Source: Pseudoduganella aquatica (GTDB lineage: Bacteria > Pseudomonadota > Gammaproteobacteria > Burkholderiales > Burkholderiaceae_D). Taken from it: DNA of 64,000 nucleotides. The notes beneath the pieces are model-generated. The model ran no database searches. It worked only from the letters and a program-made list of their open reading frames with translations, and was not told the DNA's origin. This document shows positions 19,792-29,809 of this stretch, piece by piece. Positions within the stretch are counted from its first letter, which is position 1; each line of letters starts with the position of its first letter. The position numbers and the translations under genes were made by a program. The stretch covers positions 28,023 through 92,022 of the forward strand of contig NZ_WWCU01000025.1 of the NCBI RefSeq assembly GCF_009857595.1, given 5' to 3'.

Positions 19792-20448
19792 TTAGGCCGC
19801 GCCGGCCATGATCTGGCGCAGCGCGCGCTCGAACAGCTCGGCGGGCTGGCCGCCGGAGATCAGGTGGCGGTCGTTGATGATGACGGCCGGCACCGAGTTG
19901 ATGCCCTGGCGCTGGTAGAACTGCTCGGCCGCGCGCACCTCGGCGCCGTAGCTGTCCGAAGCCAGCACGGCGGCGGCGCCGGCCGGGTCCAGGCCCGCCT
20001 TGACGGCGGCCGCCTGCAGCACGGCGTGCGCGCTCGGATCTTCGCCTTCGGTGAAGTAGGCGGTGAACAAGGCGTGCTTGAGCGCGCGCTGCTGTTCGGC
20101 GCCTTCCAGGCCGGCCCAGTGCAGCAGGCGGTGCGCGTCGAAAGTGTTGTAAATGCGGCTGCGCTTGCCCATGGCGAAGTCGAAGCCGACGTCGGCGCCG
20201 CGCTGCCGTATCATGGCGCGCGACTGCTCCTGCTGCTCCGGGGTGGCGCCGTATTTCTGGGTGATGTGTTCGGTGATGTCCTGCCCTTCCGGCCCCATGT
20301 TGGGGTTCAGTTCGAAGGGCTGGAAGTGCAGCGTGGGGGCGGCCTCGCCGCCTATGCTGCGCAGCGCGGTTTCCAGCGCGTTCAGGCCGACTGCGCACCA
20401 GGGGCAGGAGACGTCGGAAACGAAATCGATTTTGATGGGAGTGGTCAT
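19792..20448 (-). CDS. DsbA-family oxidoreductase (FrnE-like)
   Basis: This is a 218-residue thioredoxin-fold protein with an inserted helical domain. The active site is CPWC near the N-terminus (VSDVSCPWCAVGLN), and the cis-Pro segment is INSVPAVIIND. No signal peptide precedes it, so it is cytoplasmic, like FrnE/2-hydroxychromene isomerase relatives. The start at 20448 is preferred over the longer frame because GAGG lies five bases upstream and the family begins here. The redox partner is unknown. Confidence 0.92.
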   Translation of the reverse strand: MTTPIKIDFVSDVSCPWCAVGLNALETALRSIGGEAAPTLHFQPFELNPNMGPEGQDITEHITQKYGATPEQQEQSRAMIRQRGADVGFDFAMGKRSRIYNTFDAHRLLHWAGLEGAEQQRALKHALFTAYFTEGEDPSAHAVLQAAAVKAGLDPAGAAAVLASDSYGAEVRAAEQFYQRQGINSVPAVIINDRHLISGGQPAELFERALRQIMAGAA

Positions 20449-20505
20449 GGCGGCCTCGCGGAAAGTATCCCTGCGATATGGGGCCGCCACGGCCTATTTC
20501 AACGC

Positions 20506-21135
20506 TTACTTCTTCTTGGCGGCGGCCTTGCTGCCGATGCGGCTTTCCTTGCCCGCGATCAGGTTGGAAATATTGGCGCTGTGGCGGAACAGCAGCAGCA
20601 TGGACATGGCCACCACGGCGATCAGGATGGCATCCACGCCGAACAGCAGGCCGTAGTAGAACGGCGCAAACACGGCGGCGGCCAGCGCGGCCAGCGAGGA
20701 GTAGCGGAAGGCGTAGGCCACGATCAGCCAGGTGGCCAGCGTGGCCAGGCCCAGCCAGACGTTCAGCCCCAGCAGCACGCCGGCGGCCGTGGCCACGCCC
20801 TTGCCGCCCACGAAGCGGAAGAAGATGGGCCACAGGTGGCCCAGGAACACGGCGATCGCCGTCAGCGCGATGGCGATGTCCTCCACGCCCAGCTGCTCCT
20901 GGTAATGCACGGCCAGCCACACCGCCAGCCAGCCCTTGGCGGCGTCGCCGATCAGGGTGGCGATGGCGGCTTTCTTGTTGCCACTTCGCAACACATTGGT
21001 CGCGCCCGGGTTCTTGGAACCGTAGGTGCGCGGGTCGGCGATGCCGAACAGCTTGCTGGCCACCACGGCGAAGGAAATCGAGCCCAGCAGGTAGGCGCCC
21101 ACGGCCATGGCCACTGTTATCAGTGCTGTATTCAT
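20506..21135 (-). CDS. plsY: Glycerol-3-phosphate acyltransferase PlsY
   Basis: PlsY transfers acyl groups from acyl-phosphate to glycerol-3-phosphate, the first step of phospholipid synthesis in the PlsX/PlsY route. This 209-residue membrane protein has five to six hydrophobic segments and the family motifs GSISFAVV, GSKNPGATNVLRS (acyl-acceptor loop) and FRFVGGKGVATA. The C-terminal tail is basic (KAAAKKK). It stands alone between the DsbA-like gene and ybaK on the minus strand. Confidence 0.95.
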   Translation of the reverse strand: MNTALITVAMAVGAYLLGSISFAVVASKLFGIADPRTYGSKNPGATNVLRSGNKKAAIATLIGDAAKGWLAVWLAVHYQEQLGVEDIAIALTAIAVFLGHLWPIFFRFVGGKGVATAAGVLLGLNVWLGLATLATWLIVAYAFRYSSLAALAAAVFAPFYYGLLFGVDAILIAVVAMSMLLLFRHSANISNLIAGKESRIGSKAAAKKK

Positions 21136-21214
21136 ACGTTTCTCTCTTTTATTTTTTCATGCTGCCACTGCGGCGGCTGACGACTATACAACAAGCGCCC
21201 GGCACTGAGTAGCC

Positions 21215-21706
21215 TCAGTCGGCCAGCGCGCAGTGCACCGGCTTGGCCGCGATCAGCTCGAGCAGCACCTGCGGCTTGATGCCCACCAGGTAGCCGCGCC
21301 GCCCGCCATTGATATAAATCGTATCGAGCGCCAGGATGGACTCCTCGACATACACCGGCAGCGCCTTCTTGGTGCCGAAGGGCGAGGTGCCGCCCACCAT
21401 GTAGCCGGAATGGCGCTGCGCCACCTCCGGCTTGCACGGCTCGACCGACTTGCAGCCGATGCCGCGCGCCAGGTTCTTGGTCGACACCTTGCAGTCGCCG
21501 TGCATGAGCACGATCAGCGGCTTGGCCGCCTCGTCCTGCATCACCAGCGTCTTGACCACCGCGTGCTCATCCACGCCGAGCTCGCGCGCGGACACCGTGG
21601 TGCCGCCGTGTTCTTCATATTCGTAAGGGTGTTCGGAGAACGCCACCTTATGCTTGCGCAGCATCTGGGTCGCGGGCGTTTCGGAAATATGCTCTTTTTT
21701 GGCCAT
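21215..21706 (-). CDS. ybaK: Cys-tRNA(Pro)/aminoacyl-tRNA deacylase YbaK
   Basis: YbaK hydrolyses mischarged Cys-tRNA(Pro). This 163-residue protein starts MAKKEHISETPATQ, with the family lysine in AVVKTLVM and the substrate-loop GGTSPFGTKKALPVYVEE. The longer open frame upstream is antisense to the next gene and is not used. It is divergent from the nuclease/phosphatase-fold gene, whose start is only 36 bases away, so the two promoters must overlap. Confidence 0.94.
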   Translation of the reverse strand: MAKKEHISETPATQMLRKHKVAFSEHPYEYEEHGGTTVSARELGVDEHAVVKTLVMQDEAAKPLIVLMHGDCKVSTKNLARGIGCKSVEPCKPEVAQRHSGYMVGGTSPFGTKKALPVYVEESILALDTIYINGGRRGYLVGIKPQVLLELIAAKPVHCALAD

Positions 21707-21742
21707 GCCGTGATACGCTAACCGTTCAATAGGAGTTTCGTT

Positions 21743-22705
21743 ATGCGGGAAGAAATTCGCTTCGCCACGTTCAATGTCTGCAATCTCGCCCCGCCGGGTG
21801 CTCAATTGTACGACAACCTGCCGCCGCTTTCTGAGCAGGAATATGAGGCCAAGGTGGAATGGACCGCGCAGCAGCTGGACCAGCTGGATGCCGATGTGGT
21901 TGGTTTCCAGGAAATCTTTTCCCAGGCCGCGCTGCGCGACGTGCTGTCGCGCACCCGCAAATACCGCGACGCCATCCACGCCGGCTTCGACCCCGACCCG
22001 CACGCCACGCGCCTGACGCCCAATGTGGCGCTGGTGTCGCGCCTGCCGTTGGCGGCGCCGCCCACGGTGTATGCCGAGTTCCCGGCCGGGGTGGTGTCCG
22101 ACTCCGGCAATCCCGATGCCGACCGCTTCGCGCGCGCGCCGCTGCACGCCCAGGTGGTGCTGCCCAATGAGACCACGGTGGACGTGGTGGTGGTGCACCT
22201 GAAGTCGCGCCGCCCCGACTACCGCCGCGACGACTGCGGCGACGATCCGCTGCACTACGCGCTGGCCAATCTGCGCTCGCTGGTGTGGCGCGGCACGGAG
22301 GCGGTGGCGCTGCGCGTGCTGCTGAGCAAGGTGATGAAGGACGGCCAGCGGCCCTGCGTGGTCATGGGCGACTTCAACGACACGGCCGACGCCGTCACCA
22401 CCACCATTGTGCTGGGGGGCAATCCGAACTGCGAGCCGGGCGACGAGCTACGCGGCCGCATGTTCGACTGCGCGCAGATCCAGCAGCGGCAGGACCATCT
22501 GCACCACATGGGCTACACCACCGTGCACGAAGGGCATTACAGCACCATAGACCATGTGCTGGTGTCGGAGCAGTTCCACCCGGAGTCGCCGCGCGCCATC
22601 GGCGAGGTGTATGACGTGACGTACCTGAACGACCACCTGAGCCAGCAGCGGCCGGAGACCTCGGACCACGGGCAGGTGCTGGTGCGGCTGCGCTTGCGGC
22701 GCTAA
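21743..22705 (+). CDS. Endonuclease/exonuclease/phosphatase-fold protein
   Basis: This 320-residue protein has the EEP (DNase I-like) fold: ATFNVCNL at the N-terminus, FQEIFS (metal-binding Glu), VVHLKSRRPDY, MGDFNDTADAV (catalytic Asp and Asn), and the C-terminal SDHGQVLVRL. There is no signal peptide, so it is cytoplasmic. The substrate could be DNA, RNA or a phosphoester. It overlaps the convergent PAS-GGDEF-EAL gene by four bases at the 3' end. Confidence 0.9.
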   Translation: MREEIRFATFNVCNLAPPGAQLYDNLPPLSEQEYEAKVEWTAQQLDQLDADVVGFQEIFSQAALRDVLSRTRKYRDAIHAGFDPDPHATRLTPNVALVSRLPLAAPPTVYAEFPAGVVSDSGNPDADRFARAPLHAQVVLPNETTVDVVVVHLKSRRPDYRRDDCGDDPLHYALANLRSLVWRGTEAVALRVLLSKVMKDGQRPCVVMGDFNDTADAVTTTIVLGGNPNCEPGDELRGRMFDCAQIQQRQDHLHHMGYTTVHEGHYSTIDHVLVSEQFHPESPRAIGEVYDVTYLNDHLSQQRPETSDHGQVLVRLRLRR

Positions 22706-25254
22706 CCCGCCAAAAGCTGCCCCAAAGCGCTGGCCTGCACCTGCGCATCCGCCAGGTAGCCCTGGTACTGGTCGCAGCCCGCGCTGCGCAGGAAATCAAG
22801 CTGCTCCTGCGTTTCCACCCCTTCCGCAATGGCCAGCATGTCCAGGCTGCGCGCCATGGCGATCATGGCGCCGATCACAGCGGTATTGCCGTCCAGCGTG
22901 GCCACGAAGGACTGGTCTATCTTCAGCTTGTCCACCGGGTAGTCCTTCAGATAGCCCAGGCGCGAATAGCCGGTGCCGAAATCGTCTATGGTCAGCCGCA
23001 CGCCCAGCCCATGCAGCGCATCCAATGTGCTGCGCGCGGCGTTACCGCCCTTCATGATGATGGCCTCGGTCAGCTCCAGCTCCAGGCTGGCCGGGTCCAG
23101 CCCGCTGGCCTCCAGCGCCGCGCGCACGACGGCCAGCAAGTCCTTCTGCGCAAACTGCGCCGCCGACAGGTTGACCGCCACCACCAGGCTGTGCCCGGCG
23201 TCGCGCCAGCGCCGCGCAGTGCGGCAGGCCTGCTGCAGCACCCAATTCCCGATCGGCACCATCAAGCCGGCCTCCTCGGCGGCGGCCATGAAGCGCTCCG
23301 GGCGCAGCAGGCCCAGCTCGGGGTGGCGCCAGCGCAGCAGCGCCTCCACGCCCACCGCCGCGCCGCTGGCAATGTCCACCTCCGCGTGGAAGGCCAGCTC
23401 GAACTGCTGCTCGCGCAAGGCCAGCCGCAAGCCGCTCTCCAGCTGCTCGCGCTCGGCTATCCTGGCGTGCATGTCGGCGTTGAAGAACTTGAAGCCGTTG
23501 CGCCCGCTTTCCTTGGCGTGGTACATGGCCACGTCCGCATTGTTGATGAGCTGCTCGATGCCGTCGCCGTCCTCCGGATACAGGCTGATGCCGACCGAGC
23601 CGGACACGTGCAGCGCATGCGGCCCCAGCTGGAAAGGCTGGGCGATGGCGCCCAGCACGCTGGCCGCCACGTGCGCGGCCTGGTCCGCGCCGCCGATATC
23701 GGCCAGGATGATCAGGAACTCGTCGCCGCCCTGGCGGCTCACCGTGTCGGCGCCGCGCACGCACTTCACCAGCCGCGCCGCCACCTCCTTGAGCAGCTGA
23801 TCGCCCACCTGGTGGCCCAGCGTGTCGTTGACCTCCTTGAAGCGGTCCAGGTCGATGAACAGGATGGCCAGCATGGTGTGGCTGCGGCGCGCCGACGCCA
23901 GCGCCAGGCTGAGCCGGTCCAGCAGCAGCACGCGGTTGGGCAGGTCGGTCAGGAAGTCGTGCTCGGCAAGGTGGCGGGTGTGGTCCGCGTCGCGCTTGCG
24001 GTCGGTGATGTCGGACAGCATGCCCATGTAGCTGCTGACCCGGTCCGCGTTGTCGCGGATGGCGGTCAGCGACAGCCAGCCGGGAAACAGTTCGCCGCCC
24101 CGCCGGCGGGCGCTGACCTCGCCCTGCCAGTGGCCGTTGGCATCCATTTCCTGCCACACCAGGCGCTGGAAGTCGTGCTCGTCCTCGCCGCTGCGGCGCA
24201 GCTGCAAGGGCTGGCCCAGCATGGCCTCGGCCTCGTAGCCGGTGATCTGGGTGAACGAGCGGTTGAGGGCGATGATGCGGCGTTCGCGGTCGGTCAGCAC
24301 GATGGCGTCGCGGCAGTTCTCGAACACCTGGGCCGCCAGGTGCAGCGTGCGCTCGGCCTGCTTGCGGGCGCTGATGTCGCGCACCACCACGTAGAACAGG
24401 TAGCCGTGGTCCAGCGAAATCGAGGTCATCAGCACTTCGGCCCAGAAGGCTTCGCCGGCGCAGTTGAGGAAGCGCCAGTCGTAGCGCAGGCTGCCGCCGC
24501 CCTCATCCATGCCGGGCGGCCCCGCCTGCTGCTCGCCGTCCGGCGGCTGCTGCGTGGAAAAATCGCGCAGGCGGTGACCGACCATGCCGTCGCGCTGCGG
24601 GCATTTGAACAGCGCCAGCGCGGCCGGGTTCAGGTCGGTCACGCGCTCGCCCTGCAGCATCAGGATGGCGTCGGCGGAGCTCAGGTAGAGCTGGCGGAAA
24701 TTGGCCCCGGCCGCGCGCAGCGCCTCGTCCTCGATGCGGCGCGCGGTAATGTCGGCGTCGACGCAAAACATCTGCCGCACGGCGCCGTCCTGCGCCACCG
24801 GGAACAGCGTGGAATTGACCCACAGGCGGCGTCCGCTCGCCGTATTCACCTGCCAGTCCCGGGCCGGCTTGGCGCGCCCGCTGCGCCAGGCCTCCGCCAG
24901 CGCGGCCGCGTGCTCATCGGCCTGCTCGAAGGCCAGCAGGCTGGCCAGCGGCCGGCCCAGCGCGTCGGCGGAGGCGATGCCGTACAGTTCGGCGCAGGCG
25001 CTATTCCAGAACAGCACGCAGCCAGCCTCGTCCATGCAGTGCACGGCCACCAGCTGGGACGGCTCAACCGTATCGATCAGGCGGGAGATCAGGTTCAGTG
25101 CGTCCGGCACCGCGATGGTGTCGGACGGTGCGGGCAAGGCAGGCCCAGCGTCAGGTTGATGCGGCTCCACGGCGCCCTCGATGCGATGTGCCCGCTTCGG
25201 GGCGTAGCATTCATCTTGGCGCGTGCGCGCGGCGCACGTATTGCGCTTTGTCAA
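22702..25254 (-). CDS. PAS-PAS-PAS-GGDEF-EAL c-di-GMP signalling protein
   Basis: This is an 850-residue cytoplasmic protein with three PAS-type sensor domains (about 50-175, 180-300, 305-420), then GGDEF (about 425-590) and EAL (about 600-850). The GGDEF motif is intact (SRQGGDEFLIIL), with an RGAD inhibitory site five residues before it. The EAL motif is VEALLRWRHP, and the catalytic set ELTEAIIM, IDDFGTGYS, KIDQSF and AIAEGVETQ is complete, so phosphodiesterase activity is likely and cyclase activity possible. The apparent start is TTG; a later start is possible because the first 45 residues are not conserved-looking. Confidence 0.93.
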   Translation of the reverse strand: MTKRNTCAARTRQDECYAPKRAHRIEGAVEPHQPDAGPALPAPSDTIAVPDALNLISRLIDTVEPSQLVAVHCMDEAGCVLFWNSACAELYGIASADALGRPLASLLAFEQADEHAAALAEAWRSGRAKPARDWQVNTASGRRLWVNSTLFPVAQDGAVRQMFCVDADITARRIEDEALRAAGANFRQLYLSSADAILMLQGERVTDLNPAALALFKCPQRDGMVGHRLRDFSTQQPPDGEQQAGPPGMDEGGGSLRYDWRFLNCAGEAFWAEVLMTSISLDHGYLFYVVVRDISARKQAERTLHLAAQVFENCRDAIVLTDRERRIIALNRSFTQITGYEAEAMLGQPLQLRRSGEDEHDFQRLVWQEMDANGHWQGEVSARRRGGELFPGWLSLTAIRDNADRVSSYMGMLSDITDRKRDADHTRHLAEHDFLTDLPNRVLLLDRLSLALASARRSHTMLAILFIDLDRFKEVNDTLGHQVGDQLLKEVAARLVKCVRGADTVSRQGGDEFLIILADIGGADQAAHVAASVLGAIAQPFQLGPHALHVSGSVGISLYPEDGDGIEQLINNADVAMYHAKESGRNGFKFFNADMHARIAEREQLESGLRLALREQQFELAFHAEVDIASGAAVGVEALLRWRHPELGLLRPERFMAAAEEAGLMVPIGNWVLQQACRTARRWRDAGHSLVVAVNLSAAQFAQKDLLAVVRAALEASGLDPASLELELTEAIIMKGGNAARSTLDALHGLGVRLTIDDFGTGYSRLGYLKDYPVDKLKIDQSFVATLDGNTAVIGAMIAMARSLDMLAIAEGVETQEQLDFLRSAGCDQYQGYLADAQVQASALGQLLAG

Positions 25255-25423
25255 ACGTGCGCGCCGCCGGCGCCGGGTCGTTGCCGTGATGCATCAGGCC
25301 ACCCGCCCCCGCGTTTTTGCAACTCAGCCCTGCTTTTCTCCGTTTCGTCGCACTGGCGTGGTGCGGGCTCTTGAAATTACCTAGAGTGGCAACATCCCAA
25401 TCTGGCCTCCAAGAGACAAAACA

Positions 25424-26674
25424 ATGAAAATCGAGACCTTGCCCCTATCCTCCGCTCCCGCCCAGGCCGCAGCGCGCGGCAAACGCTGGCGCAAGCCTGC
25501 CGCAGTGCTGATCGTACTGGCCCTGGCGGGCGGCGGATGGACCGTGATGCAGAGCCGGGCCAAGACGCCCGCTCCGGCCACTGCCGCGGCGCCGGCCAAG
25601 GCCGACGCGAAAAAAGGCCCGGAAGTCTACGAACTGGCCGCCGCCGACGTGGCCGCCATCGATGCGCGCGCGCTGGCCGTGAGCTTGCCGCTGTCCGGCT
25701 CGCTGGCGCCCGTCAGCCAGGCCACCATCAAGGCCAAGGTGTCCGGCGAAGTGCGCGAGGCGGCCGTGCGCGAAGGCACGCATGTGGCCCAGGGCCAGGT
25801 GCTGGCGCGGCTGGACCAGGCCGACCTGCAGGCGCGCCTGACGCAGCAGCAGGCCATGCTGGACGAGGCGCAGGCCAAGCTGGCCATGGCCAGCCGCAAC
25901 CACGCCAACAGCCAGGCCCTGCTCAAGCAGAACTATATTTCCTCGACGTCCTACGACACCACCGCCAACGGCGTGGAACTGGCGCGCGCCAATGTGAAGT
26001 CGGCCAGCGCCATGGTGGACATGGCCCGCATTGCGCTGAACGACAGCGTGATCCGCGCGCCCATGAGCGGCGTCATCTCCAAACGCCATGTGCAGGCGGG
26101 CGAAAAAGTCGCGCCTGACATGCCCGTCTACACCATCGTCAACCTGGCCGAGCTGACGCTGGAAGCGCAAGTACCCACGTCCGAGATTCCGCGCGTGAAA
26201 ACCGGCCAGGACGTGGCGTTCAAGGTGGACGGCTTCCAGCGCGAATTCCACGGCAAGGTGGCGCGCATCAACCCCACCGCCGAGCCCGGCTCGCGCGCCA
26301 TGCTGGTCTACATTTCCGTCGAGAACAAGGACGGCGCCCTGCTGGGCGGCATGTTCGCCAAGGGCAATATCGTCACCGAACGCTCGGCCGTGATGCCGGT
26401 GGTGCCGCTGGCGGCGCTGCGCAGCGACGGCGGCAAGCAGGTGGTGTACCAGGTGGACCAGGGCAAGGTGGTGGCGCAGCCGGTCACGCTGGGCCTGCGC
26501 AACGAGGACACCGGCTACGCCGAAGTGACCGGCGGCCTGCAGCAGGGCGCGCAGGTGATCGTGGCCAAGCTGGACGCGGTCAAGCCGGGCGCCAAGGTCA
26601 AGCTGGCCGCGCCGGCCGGCGCGGACGCGGCGGCGGCCACGGCAAAGGCCAGCGTGCCGGGCGCGCGGAGCTAA
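25424..26674 (+). CDS. RND efflux periplasmic adaptor (HlyD/MFP family)
   Basis: This is a 416-residue membrane-fusion protein. A single N-terminal hydrophobic segment (AAVLIVLALAGGGWTV) anchors it, followed by a Pro/Ala linker and the lipoyl halves (IKAKVSGEVREAAVREGTHV and APMSGVISKRHVQAGEKV) around a coiled-coil hairpin. It lacks a lipobox, unlike the adaptor at 51582. It lies three bases upstream of the RND permease gene, with which it must form the pump. No outer-membrane factor is encoded in this operon. Confidence 0.93.
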   Translation: MKIETLPLSSAPAQAAARGKRWRKPAAVLIVLALAGGGWTVMQSRAKTPAPATAAAPAKADAKKGPEVYELAAADVAAIDARALAVSLPLSGSLAPVSQATIKAKVSGEVREAAVREGTHVAQGQVLARLDQADLQARLTQQQAMLDEAQAKLAMASRNHANSQALLKQNYISSTSYDTTANGVELARANVKSASAMVDMARIALNDSVIRAPMSGVISKRHVQAGEKVAPDMPVYTIVNLAELTLEAQVPTSEIPRVKTGQDVAFKVDGFQREFHGKVARINPTAEPGSRAMLVYISVENKDGALLGGMFAKGNIVTERSAVMPVVPLAALRSDGGKQVVYQVDQGKVVAQPVTLGLRNEDTGYAEVTGGLQQGAQVIVAKLDAVKPGAKVKLAAPAGADAAAATAKASVPGARS

Positions 26675-26677
26675 GCC

Positions 26678-29600
26678 ATGTGGATAACCAAAGTCAGCAT
26701 TAAAAATCCGGTGTTCGCCACCATGGTGATGGTGGCGCTCATGGTGCTGGGCCTGTTCGCCTACAAGCGCCTGGGCGTGGAGAGCATGCCCAACGTCAGC
26801 CTGCCCTTCGCCGCCATCGAGATCGAATATCCGGGCGCCTCGCCGGAAGCGGTGGAGAACGACATTACGCGGCCGGTGGAGGACATCGTCAACACCGTCA
26901 GCGGCGTGAAGACCATACGCGCCAACTCCTGGGAAGGCCGCGCCGGCGTCTACCTGGAGTTCCAGCTGTCCACCAATATGGACCGCGCCATGCAGGAGCT
27001 GCGCGACAAGGTGGCCCTGGTGCGCCCGCGCTTCCCCAAGGAGGCCAAAGACCCCTTCATCGCCCGCGAGGAAGGCGACAATGAACGCCCGGTGGTGACG
27101 CTCTCGTTGAGCTCGGACAAGCACAGCCTGCGCGAGCTGTCGACCATGACGGACCAGATCATCAGCAAGCGCTTCCAGAACGTGGCCGGCGTGGGCCAGG
27201 TGCGCGTGCTGGGCACCACCAAGCGCCAGGTGCTGATCAGCCTGAAACCCAACGAGATGACCGCGCAGGGCATAGGCGTGGACGAGATCATCCGCGCCAT
27301 CCAGGCCACCAATGCCAACCTGCCGGCCGGTAACATCAGCCAGCCGGTGACCGAGCAGCTGGTGCGGGTGGAAGGCAAGATCAAGGACGCGCGCGAATTC
27401 AACAAAATCATCGTGGCGCGCCGCGCCAACGGCCCGGTCTACCTGGACCAGGTGGCCAGCGTGGTCGACGGCGAGGAGGAAGCGCAATCGTACTCGCGCA
27501 TCGACGGCAAGCCCGGCATTTCGCTGGAAGTGACCAAGGTGCAGGACGCCAACGTGGTGGTGGTGGGCGAAGGCGTGCGCAAGGCCGCCGAGGCCCTGCA
27601 GCAGACGCTGCCGGACGGCGTCCGCCTGCACATCCTCGATTCGCAGTCCGAGCGCGTGCAGAGCCAGCTCGACAACGTGAAGCGCACCATCATCGAAGGC
27701 GCGGTGCTGACCATGGTGATCGTGTTCTTCTTCCTCAAGTCCTGGCGCTCGACCATCATCACCGGCCTGACCTTGCCGATCTCCGTCATGGCCAGCTTTA
27801 TCGCCATGCAGGCCTTCGGCTTCACGCTGAACTTCCTCACGCTGATGGCGCTGTCGCTGTGCATCGGCCTGCTGATCGACGACGCCATCGTGGTGCGCGA
27901 GAACATTGTGCGCCACTTCGGCATGGGCAAGGGCCACCACCAGGCGGCCGAGGACGGCACCAACGAGATCGGCCTGGCCGTCATGGCCACCACCTTCGCC
28001 ATCGTGGCCGTGTTCATCCCGGTGGCGTTTATGGACGGCATTATCGGCCGTTTCTTTCTGCAGTTCGGCATCACCGTGGCGGTGGCCGTGCTGGTGTCGC
28101 TGTTCGTCTCCTTCACGCTGGACCCCATGCTGTCGTCCGTGTGGCCGGACCCGGAAGAGAACCGCTTCCGCTACCTGCCGTGGCTGGGCCGCTTCATGGA
28201 CTGGGTCGAGCGCGGCGTGGACTGGCTGCACGTGGTGTACGGCAAGGTGCTGGCCGCCGCGCTGAACTGGCGCAAGACCACGCTGGCCGCCACCGCCGCC
28301 ATCTTCGTGGCCAGCCTGATGCTGGTGCCCATGATAGGCGGCGAGATGTTCCCGGAAACCGATGAAGGCTGGGTCAATATGCGCTTCAAGACCCCGGTCG
28401 GCTCCAGCCTGGAATACACCAACGACAAGGTCAAGCAGGTGGAAACGGCGCTGAGCGAATTCAAGGAAATCGACAGCATCCTGTCCAACGTGGGCACGCG
28501 CGACGGCCGCAACTCGGCCGAGGTGAACCTGAAGCTGACCGACGTGAAGAAAACCCACCGCCGCTCGCAGAAGGCGCTGGAGAAAGCCATCCGCGAACGG
28601 CTGGCGCCGATCGCCGGCATCCAGCTGTCGGTGGGCCAGAAGCCTATCTTCATCGCCATCCTGGGCACCGACGAAGGCAAGCTGGACGCCGTGGCGCGCG
28701 AGCTGATGGACAAGATGCGCAAGATCAAGGGCGTGGCCGACCTGGAATACAGCCAGGAAGGCGCCAATCCGTCGACCATGATCAAGATTAACCAGGAGCT
28801 GGCCAGCGACCTCGGCTTGTCGGTGCAGCAGGTGGGCGCGGCGCTGCGGCCTTTCGTGGCGGGCGAGAAAGTCAGCCACTGGCTGGCCTCGGACGGCCAG
28901 AACTACGAGATCAATGTGCAGCTGCCCAAGTCCGGCCGCCAGCGCGTGATGGACCTGGCCGACCTGTCCATCGCGTCCAGCCGCCTGAACGCGGACGGCT
29001 CGCCGCGCATGGTGCCGCTGCGCCAGGTGGTGGAGTTCATCCCCTCGTCCAGCCCGCAGGTGCTCAAGCGCCAGGCGCTGCAGCGCCGCGTGGCGGTCTA
29101 CGCCGGCGTGGAAGGCCGTCCCGGCGGCGACGTGGACGCCGACGTGCAGAAGGCCATCAAGTCCATCACCCTGCCGCCCGGCGTGCGCTTCGACGTGGCC
29201 GGCAACGCGCAGCAGATGCAGGAAACCATGGGCGGCGCCGTCACCGCGCTGGGCGTGGCGGTGATCTTCATCTACCTGGTGCTGGCCTCGCAGTTCGGCA
29301 GCTTCCTGCAGCCGGTCGCCATCATGACCTCGCTGCCGCTGTCGCTGATCGGCGTGCTGCTGGCGCTGCTCATTACCGGCAGCACCTTGAACATCTTCTC
29401 GGTGATCGGCTTTATCATGCTGATGGGCCTGGTGACCAAGAACGCGATCTTGCTGGTGGACTTCACCAACCACGGCCAGAAGGAAGGCCTGGACCAGCGC
29501 GCCGCCATCATGCAGGCCGGCCAGGTGCGCCTGCGCCCCATCATGATGACCACGCTGGCCATGATCTTCGGCATGCTGCCCATGGCCATCGGCCTGGGCG

Positions 29601-29809
29601 ACGGCGGCGAAACGCAAGCGCCCATGGGCCGCGCCGTGATCGGCGGCGTCATCACCTCCACCCTGCTGACGCTGGTGGTGGTGCCGGTGGCCTACACCTA
29701 TCTCGACACGCTGGGCAAGCGCTGCGCGCGCTGGCTGGGCGGCAAGCAGGAAGCCGCCACCGCCGCCGCCGTGGCGGAACAACTCCACCCCTCGAAAAAG
29801 ACCGCTTGA
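26678..29809 (+). CDS. RND efflux permease (HAE1 type)
   Basis: This is a 1043-residue inner-membrane proton-driven transporter with 12 predicted transmembrane segments and two large periplasmic loops. The TM4 proton-relay pair is present in LIDDAIVVREN, and the N-terminus KNPVFATMVMVALMVLG is typical. It resembles the MdtB/MdtC and unassigned HAE1 group more than AcrB. It is translationally close to the adaptor upstream and overlaps the next gene by one base (TGATG), so all three are one operon. Substrate unknown. Confidence 0.94.
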   Translation: MWITKVSIKNPVFATMVMVALMVLGLFAYKRLGVESMPNVSLPFAAIEIEYPGASPEAVENDITRPVEDIVNTVSGVKTIRANSWEGRAGVYLEFQLSTNMDRAMQELRDKVALVRPRFPKEAKDPFIAREEGDNERPVVTLSLSSDKHSLRELSTMTDQIISKRFQNVAGVGQVRVLGTTKRQVLISLKPNEMTAQGIGVDEIIRAIQATNANLPAGNISQPVTEQLVRVEGKIKDAREFNKIIVARRANGPVYLDQVASVVDGEEEAQSYSRIDGKPGISLEVTKVQDANVVVVGEGVRKAAEALQQTLPDGVRLHILDSQSERVQSQLDNVKRTIIEGAVLTMVIVFFFLKSWRSTIITGLTLPISVMASFIAMQAFGFTLNFLTLMALSLCIGLLIDDAIVVRENIVRHFGMGKGHHQAAEDGTNEIGLAVMATTFAIVAVFIPVAFMDGIIGRFFLQFGITVAVAVLVSLFVSFTLDPMLSSVWPDPEENRFRYLPWLGRFMDWVERGVDWLHVVYGKVLAAALNWRKTTLAATAAIFVASLMLVPMIGGEMFPETDEGWVNMRFKTPVGSSLEYTNDKVKQVETALSEFKEIDSILSNVGTRDGRNSAEVNLKLTDVKKTHRRSQKALEKAIRERLAPIAGIQLSVGQKPIFIAILGTDEGKLDAVARELMDKMRKIKGVADLEYSQEGANPSTMIKINQELASDLGLSVQQVGAALRPFVAGEKVSHWLASDGQNYEINVQLPKSGRQRVMDLADLSIASSRLNADGSPRMVPLRQVVEFIPSSSPQVLKRQALQRRVAVYAGVEGRPGGDVDADVQKAIKSITLPPGVRFDVAGNAQQMQETMGGAVTALGVAVIFIYLVLASQFGSFLQPVAIMTSLPLSLIGVLLALLITGSTLNIFSVIGFIMLMGLVTKNAILLVDFTNHGQKEGLDQRAAIMQAGQVRLRPIMMTTLAMIFGMLPMAIGLGDGGETQAPMGRAVIGGVITSTLLTLVVVPVAYTYLDTLGKRCARWLGGKQEAATAAAVAEQLHPSKKTA

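Noticed and set aside
25445..29788. A 1447-codon open frame antisense to the first RND operon
   Set aside because: It is His/Arg/Gly/Ala-rich, lacks any domain, and mirrors the third-position GC bias of the real genes on the other strand.
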